A DNA stretch of 64,000 nt from Spirilliplanes yamanashiensis (GTDB taxonomy: Bacteria > Actinomycetota > Actinomycetes > Mycobacteriales > Micromonosporaceae). Numbering within the stretch: position 1 is the first letter of the stretch; the number at the start of each line of letters is the position of its first letter. Positions 57,565-64,000 of this stretch are shown here, one piece after another. The translations under genes and the position numbers were made by a program. The DNA is taken from positions 62,001-126,000 of the forward strand of contig NZ_BOOY01000026.1 in NCBI RefSeq assembly GCF_016863475.1, in the 5' to 3' direction. Under the pieces are notes generated by a model. That model worked only from the letters and a program-made list of their open reading frames with translations, made no database searches and was not told where the DNA came from.

Positions 57565-58424
57565 TGGGTCAGAAAGTTCACCCCACCGGATTCCGGCTCG
57601 GCATCTCCACCGACTGGAAGTCGCGCTGGTTCGCGGACAAGCTCTACAAGGACTACATCGGCGAGGACGTCAAGATCCGTCGCATGATGTCGTCCGGCCT
57701 GGAGCGTGCCGGCATCTCCAAGGTCGACATCGAGCGCACCCGCGACCGGGTCCGCGTCGACATCCACACCGCCCGGCCGGGCATCGTCATCGGCCGTAAG
57801 GGCGCGGAGGCCGACAAGATCCGCGGCAAGCTGGAGAAGCTCACCGGCAAGCAGGTGCAGCTGAACATCATCGAGGTCAAGAGCCCCGAGTCGGACGCCC
57901 AGCTGGTCGCGCAGGGCGTGGCCGAGCAGCTGTCCAGCCGGGTCAGCTTCCGCCGCGCCATGCGCAAGGCCATGCAGTCGGCCATGAAGAACCCGATCTG
58001 CAAGGGCATCCGCGTGCAGGTGTCGGGCCGCCTCGGCGGCGCCGAGATGAGCCGGACCGAGTTCTACCGCGAGGGCCGGGTTCCGCTGCACACGCTGCGG
58101 GCCAACATCGAGTACGGCTTCTTCGAGGCCCGTACCACCTTCGGCCGCATCGGCGTGAAGGTCTGGATCTACAAGGGTGACGCCGTCCCCGGCCGCGAGG
58201 TGGCCCCCGAGGCCGCCGCGCGTCCGCGCCGCGACCGCGGTGACCGTCCCGAGCGTCCGCGCCGTGGCCGTTCCGGTTCGTCCGGCACGACCGCGGGTGG
58301 CACCGAGGCCGGCCGCGCGGCCGCCGCCGCCCAGGCGGCCGGCGACACCCCGACCGGCGAGTCGGTCAACGACGCGGCTGTCGCCGCGGCGCCGGCCGCC
58401 GCCGAGACGCAGCAGGAGGGCTGA
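57564..58424 (+). CDS. rpsC: 30S ribosomal protein S3
   Basis: This forms the mRNA entry pore. The conserved core ([14 protein letters not shown]..., KH domain with [16 protein letters not shown], and [12 protein letters not shown]) covers about 215 residues. The last 70 residues are an Arg/Pro/Ala/Gly-rich low-complexity tail, longer than in most bacteria but usual in actinomycetes. ATG 57564 overlaps the rplV stop. Confidence 0.96.
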   Translation: MGQKVHPTGFRLGISTDWKSRWFADKLYKDYIGEDVKIRRMMSSGLERAGISKVDIERTRDRVRVDIHTARPGIVIGRKGAEADKIRGKLEKLTGKQVQLNIIEVKSPESDAQLVAQGVAEQLSSRVSFRRAMRKAMQSAMKNPICKGIRVQVSGRLGGAEMSRTEFYREGRVPLHTLRANIEYGFFEARTTFGRIGVKVWIYKGDAVPGREVAPEAAARPRRDRGDRPERPRRGRSGSSGTTAGGTEAGRAAAAAQAAGDTPTGESVNDAAVAAAPAAAETQQEG

Positions 58425-58427
58425 CAC

Positions 58428-58853
58428 ATGCTGATGCCGCGTAAGCCCCCGAAGGGCTTCCGCAAGCCGCACCACCCGGACCGTCACGGCGCGTCCAAGG
58501 GCGGCACCCGGGTGGTCTTCGGTGAGTTCGGTATCCAGGCGCTGGAGCCGGCCTATGTGACCAACCGGCAGATCGAGTCGGCGCGTATCGCGATGACCCG
58601 TCACATCAAGCGTGGCGGCAAGGTCTGGATCTCGGTCTTCCCGGACCAGGCCCTGACGAAGAAGCCGGCCGAGACCCGCATGGGTTCCGGCAAGGGCTCG
58701 CCCGAGTGGTGGGTCGCGAACGTGAAGCCGGGCCGGATCCTCTTCGAGATGTCGTTCCCGAACGAGGCGACCGCGCGTGAGGCGATGCGCCGCGCGATCC
58801 ACAAGCTCCCGATGAAGTGCCGCATCGTGACACGCGGAGAAGGTGACAACTGA
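58428..58853 (+). CDS. rplP: 50S ribosomal protein L16
   Basis: This is a 141-residue protein at the A-site tRNA elbow: [20 protein letters not shown] start and [20 protein letters not shown], the conserved loop near the arginine that is hydroxylated in some bacteria. Its TGA overlaps the ATG of rpmC by one base. Confidence 0.96.
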   Translation: MLMPRKPPKGFRKPHHPDRHGASKGGTRVVFGEFGIQALEPAYVTNRQIESARIAMTRHIKRGGKVWISVFPDQALTKKPAETRMGSGKGSPEWWVANVKPGRILFEMSFPNEATAREAMRRAIHKLPMKCRIVTRGEGDN

Positions 58854-59086
58854 TGGCAGCGGGCGTTAAGGCCGCCGAGCTGCGCGAGCTCTCCGAGGAG
58901 GAGCTGGTCTCGCGGCTTCGGGAGGCCAAGGCGGAGCTGTTCAACCTCCGCGTGCAGGGCGCGACCGGGCAGCTGGACAACAACCGGCGACTGCAGGTCG
59001 TGCGCCGGGAGATCGCCCGGATCTACACGATCATGCGCGAGCGCGAGCTGGGGCTCTCGGCCGCGCCGACTGAGGTGACTGCGTGA
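58853..59086 (+). CDS. rpmC: 50S ribosomal protein L29
   Basis: This is a 77-residue two-helix protein at the tunnel exit: [20 protein letters not shown], then [22 protein letters not shown] 58853 shares its first base with the rplP stop. Its stop overlaps the start of rpsQ. Confidence 0.94.
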   Translation: MAAGVKAAELRELSEEELVSRLREAKAELFNLRVQGATGQLDNNRRLQVVRREIARIYTIMRERELGLSAAPTEVTA

Positions 59087-59361
59087 TGAGCGAGAACACG
59101 ACTGCTGAGGCACGTGCCCAGCGCAAGACGCGCGAGGGTCTGGTCGTCAGCGACAAGATGGAGAAGACCGTCGTCGTCGAGGTCGAGGACCGCGTCAAGC
59201 ACGCGCTGTACGGCAAGGTCATCCGCCGTACCAGCAAGCTGAAGGCGCACGACGAGCAGAACGCGTGCGGGATCGGCGACCGGGTGCTGCTGATGGAGAC
59301 CCGTCCGCTCTCCGCCACCAAGCGGTGGCGGGTCGTGGAGATCCTCGAAAAGGCCAAGTGA
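59086..59361 (+). CDS. rpsQ: 30S ribosomal protein S17
   Basis: This is a 91-residue OB-fold protein: [20 protein letters not shown], then [34 protein letters not shown] 59086 shares the last base of the rpmC stop; the GTG at 59083 is possible but gives an unlike N-terminus. Confidence 0.95.
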   Translation: MSENTTAEARAQRKTREGLVVSDKMEKTVVVEVEDRVKHALYGKVIRRTSKLKAHDEQNACGIGDRVLLMETRPLSATKRWRVVEILEKAK

Positions 59362-59449
59362 GGTACGCCGGGCCGCAGGGCCCGGCGCACCGCAGTTCCG
59401 CCAAGCTTCGGTGTGCTGACCGGAGAACTGGCAGACATAGGAGACAGAC

Positions 59450-59818
59450 GTGATCCAGCAGGAGTCGCGACTTCGCGTCGCCGACAACACGGGTGCCCGG
59501 GAGATCCTGTGCATCCGGGTGCTCGGTGGCTCCGGTCGGCGCTACGCGAGCATCGGCGACGTCATCGTCGCGACGGTCAAGGACGCCATCCCGGGCGCCG
59601 GCGTCAAGAAGGGCGACGTCGTCAAGGCGGTCATCGTCCGGACCGCCAAGGAGAAGCGCCGCCCGGACGGTTCGTACATCCGGTTCGACGAGAACGCCGC
59701 CGTCATCATCAAGGACGGCGGGGACCCCCGCGGTACGCGCATCTTCGGCCCGGTGGGCCGCGAGCTGCGCGACAAGCGGTTCATGAAGATCATCAGCCTG
59801 GCGCCGGAGGTGCTCTGA
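59450..59818 (+). CDS. rplN: 50S ribosomal protein L14
   Basis: This is a 122-residue intersubunit-bridge protein, the most conserved in length: [19 protein letters not shown] and [28 protein letters not shown]. The start is GTG 59450, and rplX starts three bases after its stop codon ends. Confidence 0.97.
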   Translation: MIQQESRLRVADNTGAREILCIRVLGGSGRRYASIGDVIVATVKDAIPGAGVKKGDVVKAVIVRTAKEKRRPDGSYIRFDENAAVIIKDGGDPRGTRIFGPVGRELRDKRFMKIISLAPEVL

Positions 59819-59820
59819 CC

Positions 59821-60135
59821 ATGAAGGTGAAGAAGGGCGACACGGTCGTCGTCATCGCCGGCAAGGACAAGGGCGCCAAGGGCAAGGTCATCGCTGCCTT
59901 CCCGCGCCTGGACAAGGTCCTCGTCGAGGGCGTGAACCGCGTCAAGAAGCACGAACGCATCCGCACCACCCAGCGCGGTGCGAAGACCGGTGGCATCGTC
60001 ACGCAGGAAGCCATGATCCACGTCTCGAACGTGATGGTCGTGGACTCCGACGGCAACCCGACCCGCGTCGGGTACCGCGTCGGTGACGACGGCCAGAAGG
60101 TCCGCATCTCGCGTCGTTCCGGTAAGGACCTGTGA
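59821..60135 (+). CDS. rplX: 50S ribosomal protein L24
   Basis: This is a 104-residue assembly initiator with a KOW motif ([21 protein letters not shown]) and [25 protein letters not shown] 59821 follows the rplN stop directly, and its TGA overlaps the ATG of rplE. Confidence 0.96.
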   Translation: MKVKKGDTVVVIAGKDKGAKGKVIAAFPRLDKVLVEGVNRVKKHERIRTTQRGAKTGGIVTQEAMIHVSNVMVVDSDGNPTRVGYRVGDDGQKVRISRRSGKDL

Positions 60136-60698
60136 TGACCGCGCCCACCAAGACCCTGCCCCGTCTCAAGCAGCGCTACCGCGACGAGGTCGTCGGGCAG
60201 CTCAAGGAGCAGTTCCAGTACGGCAACCCCATGCAGGTTCCCGGCCTGGTGAAGATCGTCGTCAACATGGGTGTCGGCGAGGCCGCTCGCGACGCCAAGC
60301 TGATCGACGGCGCGGTTCGCGACCTCGCGACGATCACCGGCCAGAAGCCGCAGGTGCGGAAGGCGACCAAGTCCATCGCGCAGTTCAAGCTGCGTGAGGG
60401 CATGCCGATCGGCGCGAAGGTCACCCTGCGCAACGACCGGATGTGGGAGTTCCTGGACCGGCTGCTGTCGATCTCGCTGCCCCGTATCCGTGACTTCCGC
60501 GGCCTGGACGGGCGCAAGCTCGACGGCCACGGCAACTACACGTTCGGCCTCACCGAGCAGTCGGTCTTCCACGAGATCGATCAGGACAAGATCGACCGTC
60601 CGCGGGGCATGGACATCACGGTGGTCACGACCGCCAAGACCGACGACGAGGGCCGGGCGCTGCTCAAGCTCCTGGGCTTCCCGTTCAAGGAGAACTGA
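60135..60698 (+). CDS. rplE: 50S ribosomal protein L5
   Basis: This binds 5S rRNA and contacts tRNA at the P site; 187 residues. [41 protein letters not shown] and [22 protein letters not shown] are conserved. ATG 60135 is used; a GTG at 60132 is an alternative. Confidence 0.96.
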   Translation: MTAPTKTLPRLKQRYRDEVVGQLKEQFQYGNPMQVPGLVKIVVNMGVGEAARDAKLIDGAVRDLATITGQKPQVRKATKSIAQFKLREGMPIGAKVTLRNDRMWEFLDRLLSISLPRIRDFRGLDGRKLDGHGNYTFGLTEQSVFHEIDQDKIDRPRGMDITVVTTAKTDDEGRALLKLLGFPFKEN

Positions 60699-60700
60699 GA

Positions 60701-60886
60701 ATGGCCAAGAAGGCGCTGATCCTCAAGGCTGCCGCGAAGCCGAAGTTCTCGGTGCGCGCGTACACCCGCTGCCAGCGGTGCGGCCGGCCGAAGGCTGTGT
60801 ACCGCAAGTTCGGTCTCTGCCGCGTCTGCATCCGGGAGATGGCTCACCGCGGTGAGCTGCCCGGCGTGTCGAAGGCTTCCTGGTAA
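60701..60886 (+). CDS. rpsN: 30S ribosomal protein S14, zinc-binding type
   Basis: This is the short 61-residue form with four zinc-ligand cysteines ([20 protein letters not shown]). Actinobacteria often also carry a zinc-free paralog elsewhere for zinc starvation. ATG 60701 starts three bases after rplE. Confidence 0.97.
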   Translation: MAKKALILKAAAKPKFSVRAYTRCQRCGRPKAVYRKFGLCRVCIREMAHRGELPGVSKASW

Positions 60887-60946
60887 CACTCTCTTCGCCG
60901 TAGGCCCGTTCGTTCGGGAACCCCGGCGAGAAAGGTAAACGAACCC

Positions 60947-61354
60947 ATGACGATGACGGACCCGATCGCAGACATGCTGACCCGTCTGCGCAACGCCAAC
61001 CAGGCGTACCACGACAAGGTGACGATGCCCTACTCGAAGATCAAGGCGAACATCGCCGAGGTCCTCAAGGCCGAGGGTTACATCGCCGCCTGGGACTCCG
61101 AGGAGCCCGCTGAGGGCGAGGTCGGCAAGCGCCTGGTGGTAGAGCTGAAGTACGGCCAGAACCGGGAGCGCAGCCTGGCGGGCATCAAGCGCGTCTCGAA
61201 GCCCGGCCTGCGCGTGTACGCCAAGTCCGACGAGCTCCCGCGCGTGCTGGGCGGCCTCGGCGTGGCGATCATTTCGACGTCCCAGGGCCTCCTGACCGAC
61301 CGTCAGGCCCGCAAGCGGAGCGTTGGCGGGGAAGTCCTCGCCTTCGTGTGGTAA
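60947..61354 (+). CDS. rpsH: 30S ribosomal protein S8
   Basis: This 16S rRNA-binding protein of 135 residues is the translational repressor of the spc operon in E. coli. [20 protein letters not shown] and [20 protein letters not shown] are typical. ATG 60947 follows GAGAAAGG. Confidence 0.96.
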   Translation: MTMTDPIADMLTRLRNANQAYHDKVTMPYSKIKANIAEVLKAEGYIAAWDSEEPAEGEVGKRLVVELKYGQNRERSLAGIKRVSKPGLRVYAKSDELPRVLGGLGVAIISTSQGLLTDRQARKRSVGGEVLAFVW

Positions 61355-61371
61355 CGGAGGAATGATCGATA

Positions 61372-61911
61372 ATGTCGCGAATCGGACGTAAGTCGATTCC
61401 GGTTCCCGCCGGCGTCGACGTCAAGATCGAGGGCCAGACCGTCAAGGTCAAGGGCAAGCTCGGCGAGCTGTCGCACACCGTTGCCGCGCCGATCACGGTC
61501 GAGCAGGAGAACGGCGAGCTGGTCGTGAACCGGCCGAACGACGAGCGCAAGGCCAAGGAGCTCCACGGCCTGTCGCGCACGCTCGTGAACAACATGATCG
61601 TCGGCGTGACCGAGGGCTACAAGAAGACCCTCGAGATCAACGGCACCGGCTACCGCGTCACCGCCAAGGGCAAGGACCTGGAGTTCGCTCTCGGGTTCTC
61701 GCACCCGGTGACCGTGCCGGCGCCCGCGGGCATCACGTTCACGGTCGAGAAGCCGACCCTGTTCCACGTGTCGGGCATCGACAAGCAGCTCGTCGGTGAG
61801 GTCGCCGCGAACATCCGGAAGATCCGTCCGCCGGAGCCGTACAAGGGCAAGGGCGTCAAGTACTCCGACGAGATCATCCGCCGCAAGGCTGGAAAGGCAG
61901 GTAAGAAGTGA
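61372..61911 (+). CDS. rplF: 50S ribosomal protein L6
   Basis: This is a 179-residue protein near the sarcin-ricin loop with two similar domains; [20 protein letters not shown] starts it and the C-terminal [18 protein letters not shown] motif is intact. Its TGA overlaps the GTG of rplR. Confidence 0.97.
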   Translation: MSRIGRKSIPVPAGVDVKIEGQTVKVKGKLGELSHTVAAPITVEQENGELVVNRPNDERKAKELHGLSRTLVNNMIVGVTEGYKKTLEINGTGYRVTAKGKDLEFALGFSHPVTVPAPAGITFTVEKPTLFHVSGIDKQLVGEVAANIRKIRPPEPYKGKGVKYSDEIIRRKAGKAGKK

Positions 61912-62303
61912 CCGCCACGCTGCTCAAGCGCCGCAATGGCGGCGGTGTCTCCGCCAAGCGGGCCGTCGGGCGGGCGCGTCGGCACTTCCGGGTCCGGCGC
62001 AACCTGCGCGGGACGTCCGAGCGTCCGCGCCTGGTCGTCACCCGGTCCACGCGGAACATCACCGCGCAGATCGTCGACGACCTCAAGGGCCACACGCTGG
62101 CGTCGGCCTCGACGCTCGACGCCTCCATCCGTGGCACCGAGGGCGACAAGAGCGCCCAGGCCGGCAAGGTCGGCAAGCTCCTCGCGGAGCGCGCCAAGGC
62201 CGCGGGTGTGTCCAAGGTCGTCTTCGACCGCGGCGGCAACCGGTACGCGGGGCGTCTCGCCGCGCTGGCCGATGCCGCCCGCGAAGCCGGACTCGAGTTC
62301 TAG
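61908..62303 (+). CDS. rplR: 50S ribosomal protein L18
   Basis: This is a 131-residue protein that carries 5S rRNA with L5: [20 protein letters not shown], then [23 protein letters not shown] 61908 overlaps the rplF stop. Confidence 0.96.
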   Translation: MTATLLKRRNGGGVSAKRAVGRARRHFRVRRNLRGTSERPRLVVTRSTRNITAQIVDDLKGHTLASASTLDASIRGTEGDKSAQAGKVGKLLAERAKAAGVSKVVFDRGGNRYAGRLAALADAAREAGLEF

Positions 62304-62315
62304 GAAGGAAGACCA

Positions 62316-62936
62316 ATGCCTGGTCAACAGCGCCGTGGCGGCGGGTCCGGTGGCAACGAAGGTGGTCGCCGCGACAACCGCCGTGAGGGCGGCCGCGGCA
62401 ACGCGCCCGTCGAGAAGACCCCGCACCTCGAGCGGGTGGTAGCGATCAACCGTGTCGCCAAGGTCGTGAAGGGTGGTCGTCGCTTCAGCTTCACCGCCCT
62501 CGTGATCGTCGGCGACGGCGACGGCACCGTGGGTGTCGGCTACGGCAAGGCCAAGGAGGTGCCCGCGGCGATCGCCAAGGGCGTCGAGGAGGCCAAGAAG
62601 CACTTCTTCAAGGTGCCGCGCATCGCCGCGACGATCCCGCACCCGGTCACGGGTGAGGACGCCGCCGGTGTCGTGCTGCTCAAGCCGGCCTCCGCCGGTA
62701 CCGGCGTCATCGCCGGTGGCCCGGTGCGCGCCGTCCTGGAGTGCGCCGGCATCCACGACATCCTGTCGAAGAGCCTCGGCTCCTCGAACCCGATCAACAT
62801 CGTGCACGCCACGGTGGCCGCGCTGAAGGGGCTCGAGTCCCCGGAGGCGGTCGCGGCCCGTCGTGGTCTGCCGGTCGAGGACGTGGCGCCCGCAGCGATG
62901 CTGGCCTCGCGTGCCGAAGCGGCGGTGGCGCACTGA
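62316..62936 (+). CDS. rpsE: 30S ribosomal protein S5
   Basis: The 206 residues include a Gly/Arg-rich N-terminal extension (about 1-38), the dsRNA-binding core ([20 protein letters not shown]), which contains the spectinomycin loop, and [20 protein letters not shown] 62316 has GGAAGGAAG upstream; its TGA overlaps the ATG of rpmD. Confidence 0.96.
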   Translation: MPGQQRRGGGSGGNEGGRRDNRREGGRGNAPVEKTPHLERVVAINRVAKVVKGGRRFSFTALVIVGDGDGTVGVGYGKAKEVPAAIAKGVEEAKKHFFKVPRIAATIPHPVTGEDAAGVVLLKPASAGTGVIAGGPVRAVLECAGIHDILSKSLGSSNPINIVHATVAALKGLESPEAVAARRGLPVEDVAPAAMLASRAEAAVAH

Positions 62937-63118
62937 TGGCACGTCTCAAGGTGACCCAGCTCCGTTCGGAGATCGGCACCAAGCAGAACCAGCGGGACTC
63001 GCTGCGTTCGCTCGGGCTGAAGCGGATCAACGACGTGGTGGTCAAGGAGGACCGGCCCGAGATCCGGGGCATGATCTTCGCCGTCAACCACCTCGTGAAG
63101 GTTGAGGAGGTCGAGTAA
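62936..63118 (+). CDS. rpmD: 50S ribosomal protein L30
   Basis: This is a 60-residue protein: [20 protein letters not shown] and [23 protein letters not shown] 62936 shares a base with the rpsE stop; its TAA shares a base with the ATG of rplO. Confidence 0.96.
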   Translation: MARLKVTQLRSEIGTKQNQRDSLRSLGLKRINDVVVKEDRPEIRGMIFAVNHLVKVEEVE

Positions 63119-63561
63119 TGGCGATCAAGCTGCACCACCTGCGCCCGGCGCCGGGGTCCAAGACCGCGAAGACCCGGGTGGGTCGCGGTGAGGGCTCCAA
63201 GGGCAAGACCGCCGGTCGCGGTACCAAGGGTTCGAAGGCCCGCAAGAACATCTCGGCGGCGTTCGAGGGTGGCCAGATGCCCCTTCACATGCGCCTGCCG
63301 AAGATGAAGGGCTTCCGCAACCGCAACAAGGTCGTCTTCCAGGTCGTCAACCTGGACCGCCTCGCGGAGCTCTTCCCGCAGGGCGGCGAGGTCGGCCCGC
63401 TCGAGCTGGCCCAGGCCGGCGCGGTCCGCAGCGGCCAGCCGGTCAAGGTCCTCGGCTCGGGCGAGCTGGGCGCCGTCGCGCTGCAGGTCTCGGCGCACGC
63501 GTTCAGCGGCTCGGCCAAGGAGAAGATCGCGGCCGCCGGTGGTTCCACCACCGAGCTGTAG
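63118..63561 (+). CDS. rplO: 50S ribosomal protein L15
   Basis: This is a 147-residue assembly protein: the basic N-terminal [20 protein letters not shown] with [14 protein letters not shown], and the globular C-terminus ([20 protein letters not shown]). ATG 63118 overlaps the rpmD stop. A 251-base gap with a hairpin and a promoter separates it from secY. Confidence 0.96.
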   Translation: MAIKLHHLRPAPGSKTAKTRVGRGEGSKGKTAGRGTKGSKARKNISAAFEGGQMPLHMRLPKMKGFRNRNKVVFQVVNLDRLAELFPQGGEVGPLELAQAGAVRSGQPVKVLGSGELGAVALQVSAHAFSGSAKEKIAAAGGSTTEL

Positions 63562-63581
63562 CAGCTCCAAGGGGGTGTCGG

Positions 63582-63602
63582 CCCCGGCCCGCGAGGCCGG
63601 GG
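63582..63602 (+). terminator. Hairpin after rplO
   Basis: CCCCGGCC (63582-63589) and GGCCGGGG (63595-63602) pair with a CGCGA loop; outer bases GGGGTG/CATCCC extend it with bulges. It may end or attenuate the spc transcript ahead of secY. Confidence 0.6.
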
Positions 63603-63708
63603 ACGGCATCCCCTCCGTGGCGTCCGGCCAGGCCATCCGCCGGCCGGGCGCCACGGGCATCAGCGGTGGCCGGGCCCGTGTCACGACCGCGGCTCACCGC
63701 GCCAGCAC

Positions 63709-63739
63709 TTGACTGTTAGAGTCCGTTCCCAGCTAGGGA
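63709..63739 (+). promoter_or_regulatory. Possible secY promoter (TTGACT ... TAGGGA)
   Basis: TTGACT (63709-63714) followed after 19 bases by TAGGGA (63734-63739). The spacer is slightly long; a separate secY promoter would fit the hairpin upstream. Confidence 0.4.
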
Positions 63740-63812
63740 TGTCGGCTGTCCGGCCGGCACCGCCGAAGTCCACCCCGAGGCCGTGCGGCCGCCCCCGCGC
63801 AGGAGGATGAAG

Positions 63813-64000
63813 TTGCTCTCCGCATTCACGAGTGCGTTCAAGACGCCTGACCTGCGCAAGAAGATTTTGTTCACGGTCTTCATCATCGGCGTCTACCGGC
63901 TCGGCGCTACACTGCCCAGCCCCGGTGTCTCGTACACCAACGTGCAGAACTGCATCAAGGCCACCGAGACCGGCGACGTCGGCGGCGTGGTCACGCTGCT
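63813..64000 (+). CDS. secY: Preprotein translocase subunit SecY, partial
   Basis: This is the main channel of the Sec translocon; only the first 62 codons lie in the window. LLSAFTSAFKTPDLRKKILF, VFIIGVYRLGATLPSPGVSY is the typical actinobacterial N-terminus with the first membrane helix. TTG 63813 is preferred: AGGAGG (63801-63806) is six bases upstream and the product starts MLSAF as in relatives, whereas ATG 63807 directly touches the AGGAGG. Confidence 0.93.
   Translation, partial: MLSAFTSAFKTPDLRKKILFTVFIIGVYRLGATLPSPGVSYTNVQNCIKATETGDVGGVVTL

Overview
The window is very GC-rich chromosomal DNA. It shows GTG and TTG starts, overlapping stop/start codons, actinobacterial ribosomal-protein sequences, ECF sigma/YCII and MaoC (hadA/hadB) gene neighbourhoods, and the order rpmG-hadA-hadB-tRNA-Trp-secE-nusG known from Mycobacterium tuberculosis. 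Together these point to a free-living actinomycete, most plausibly of the Micromonosporaceae type; the family level is inference. I saw no rRNA, CRISPR array, transposase or phage gene.

Positions 1-11.3 kb hold a membrane-arm complex I cluster. It starts with nuoC and nuoH, is interrupted by a SnoaL-like gene and a reverse-strand merR/membrane-protein pair, and resumes with nuoI-J-K-L-M-N joined by 4-base overlaps. No nuoA, B, D, E, F or G lies in the window, so this looks like the partial second nuo cluster of actinomycetes. Positions 11.3-21.8 kb are a mosaic of small units: htpX, an MFS exporter, a HAD-like protein coupled to an FAD monooxygenase, a GntR regulator divergent from a secreted GH16/chitin-binding enzyme with matching palindromes, a ChrA-type transporter, a CmtR-like metal sensor coupled to a CDF exporter with a Cys-rich tail, a frame-disrupted lipoprotein and yajQ.

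tRNA-Tyr (21.9 kb) is followed by an accessory stretch to about 31 kb. It contains a lipoprotein, an unrecognised CxxC protein, a secreted beta-lactamase-fold protein with N-terminal tandem repeats, a DUF4142 protein, a PASTA lipoprotein, a YCII/ECF42-type sigma pair whose sigma gene seems to start with CTG, a STAS protein, an apparently leaderless HTH gene with an operator inside its promoter, and a small secreted peptide ahead of a GAF-GGDEF-EAL protein.

From 33.7 kb to the end is the translation/transcription core: tRNA-Thr, tRNA-Met, rpmG, hadA, hadB, tRNA-Trp, secE, nusG, rplA, an ABC transporter pair, rplJ, rplL, rpoB, rpoC, two small membrane proteins, rpsL, rpsG, fusA, tuf, then the unbroken S10-spc series from rpsJ to rplO and the start of secY. 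The notable exception to conserved order is that rplK (L11) is missing between nusG and rplA. The leaders of the str operon (rpsL) and the S10 operon (rpsJ) share a 26-base element (25/26 identical) that may coordinate them.
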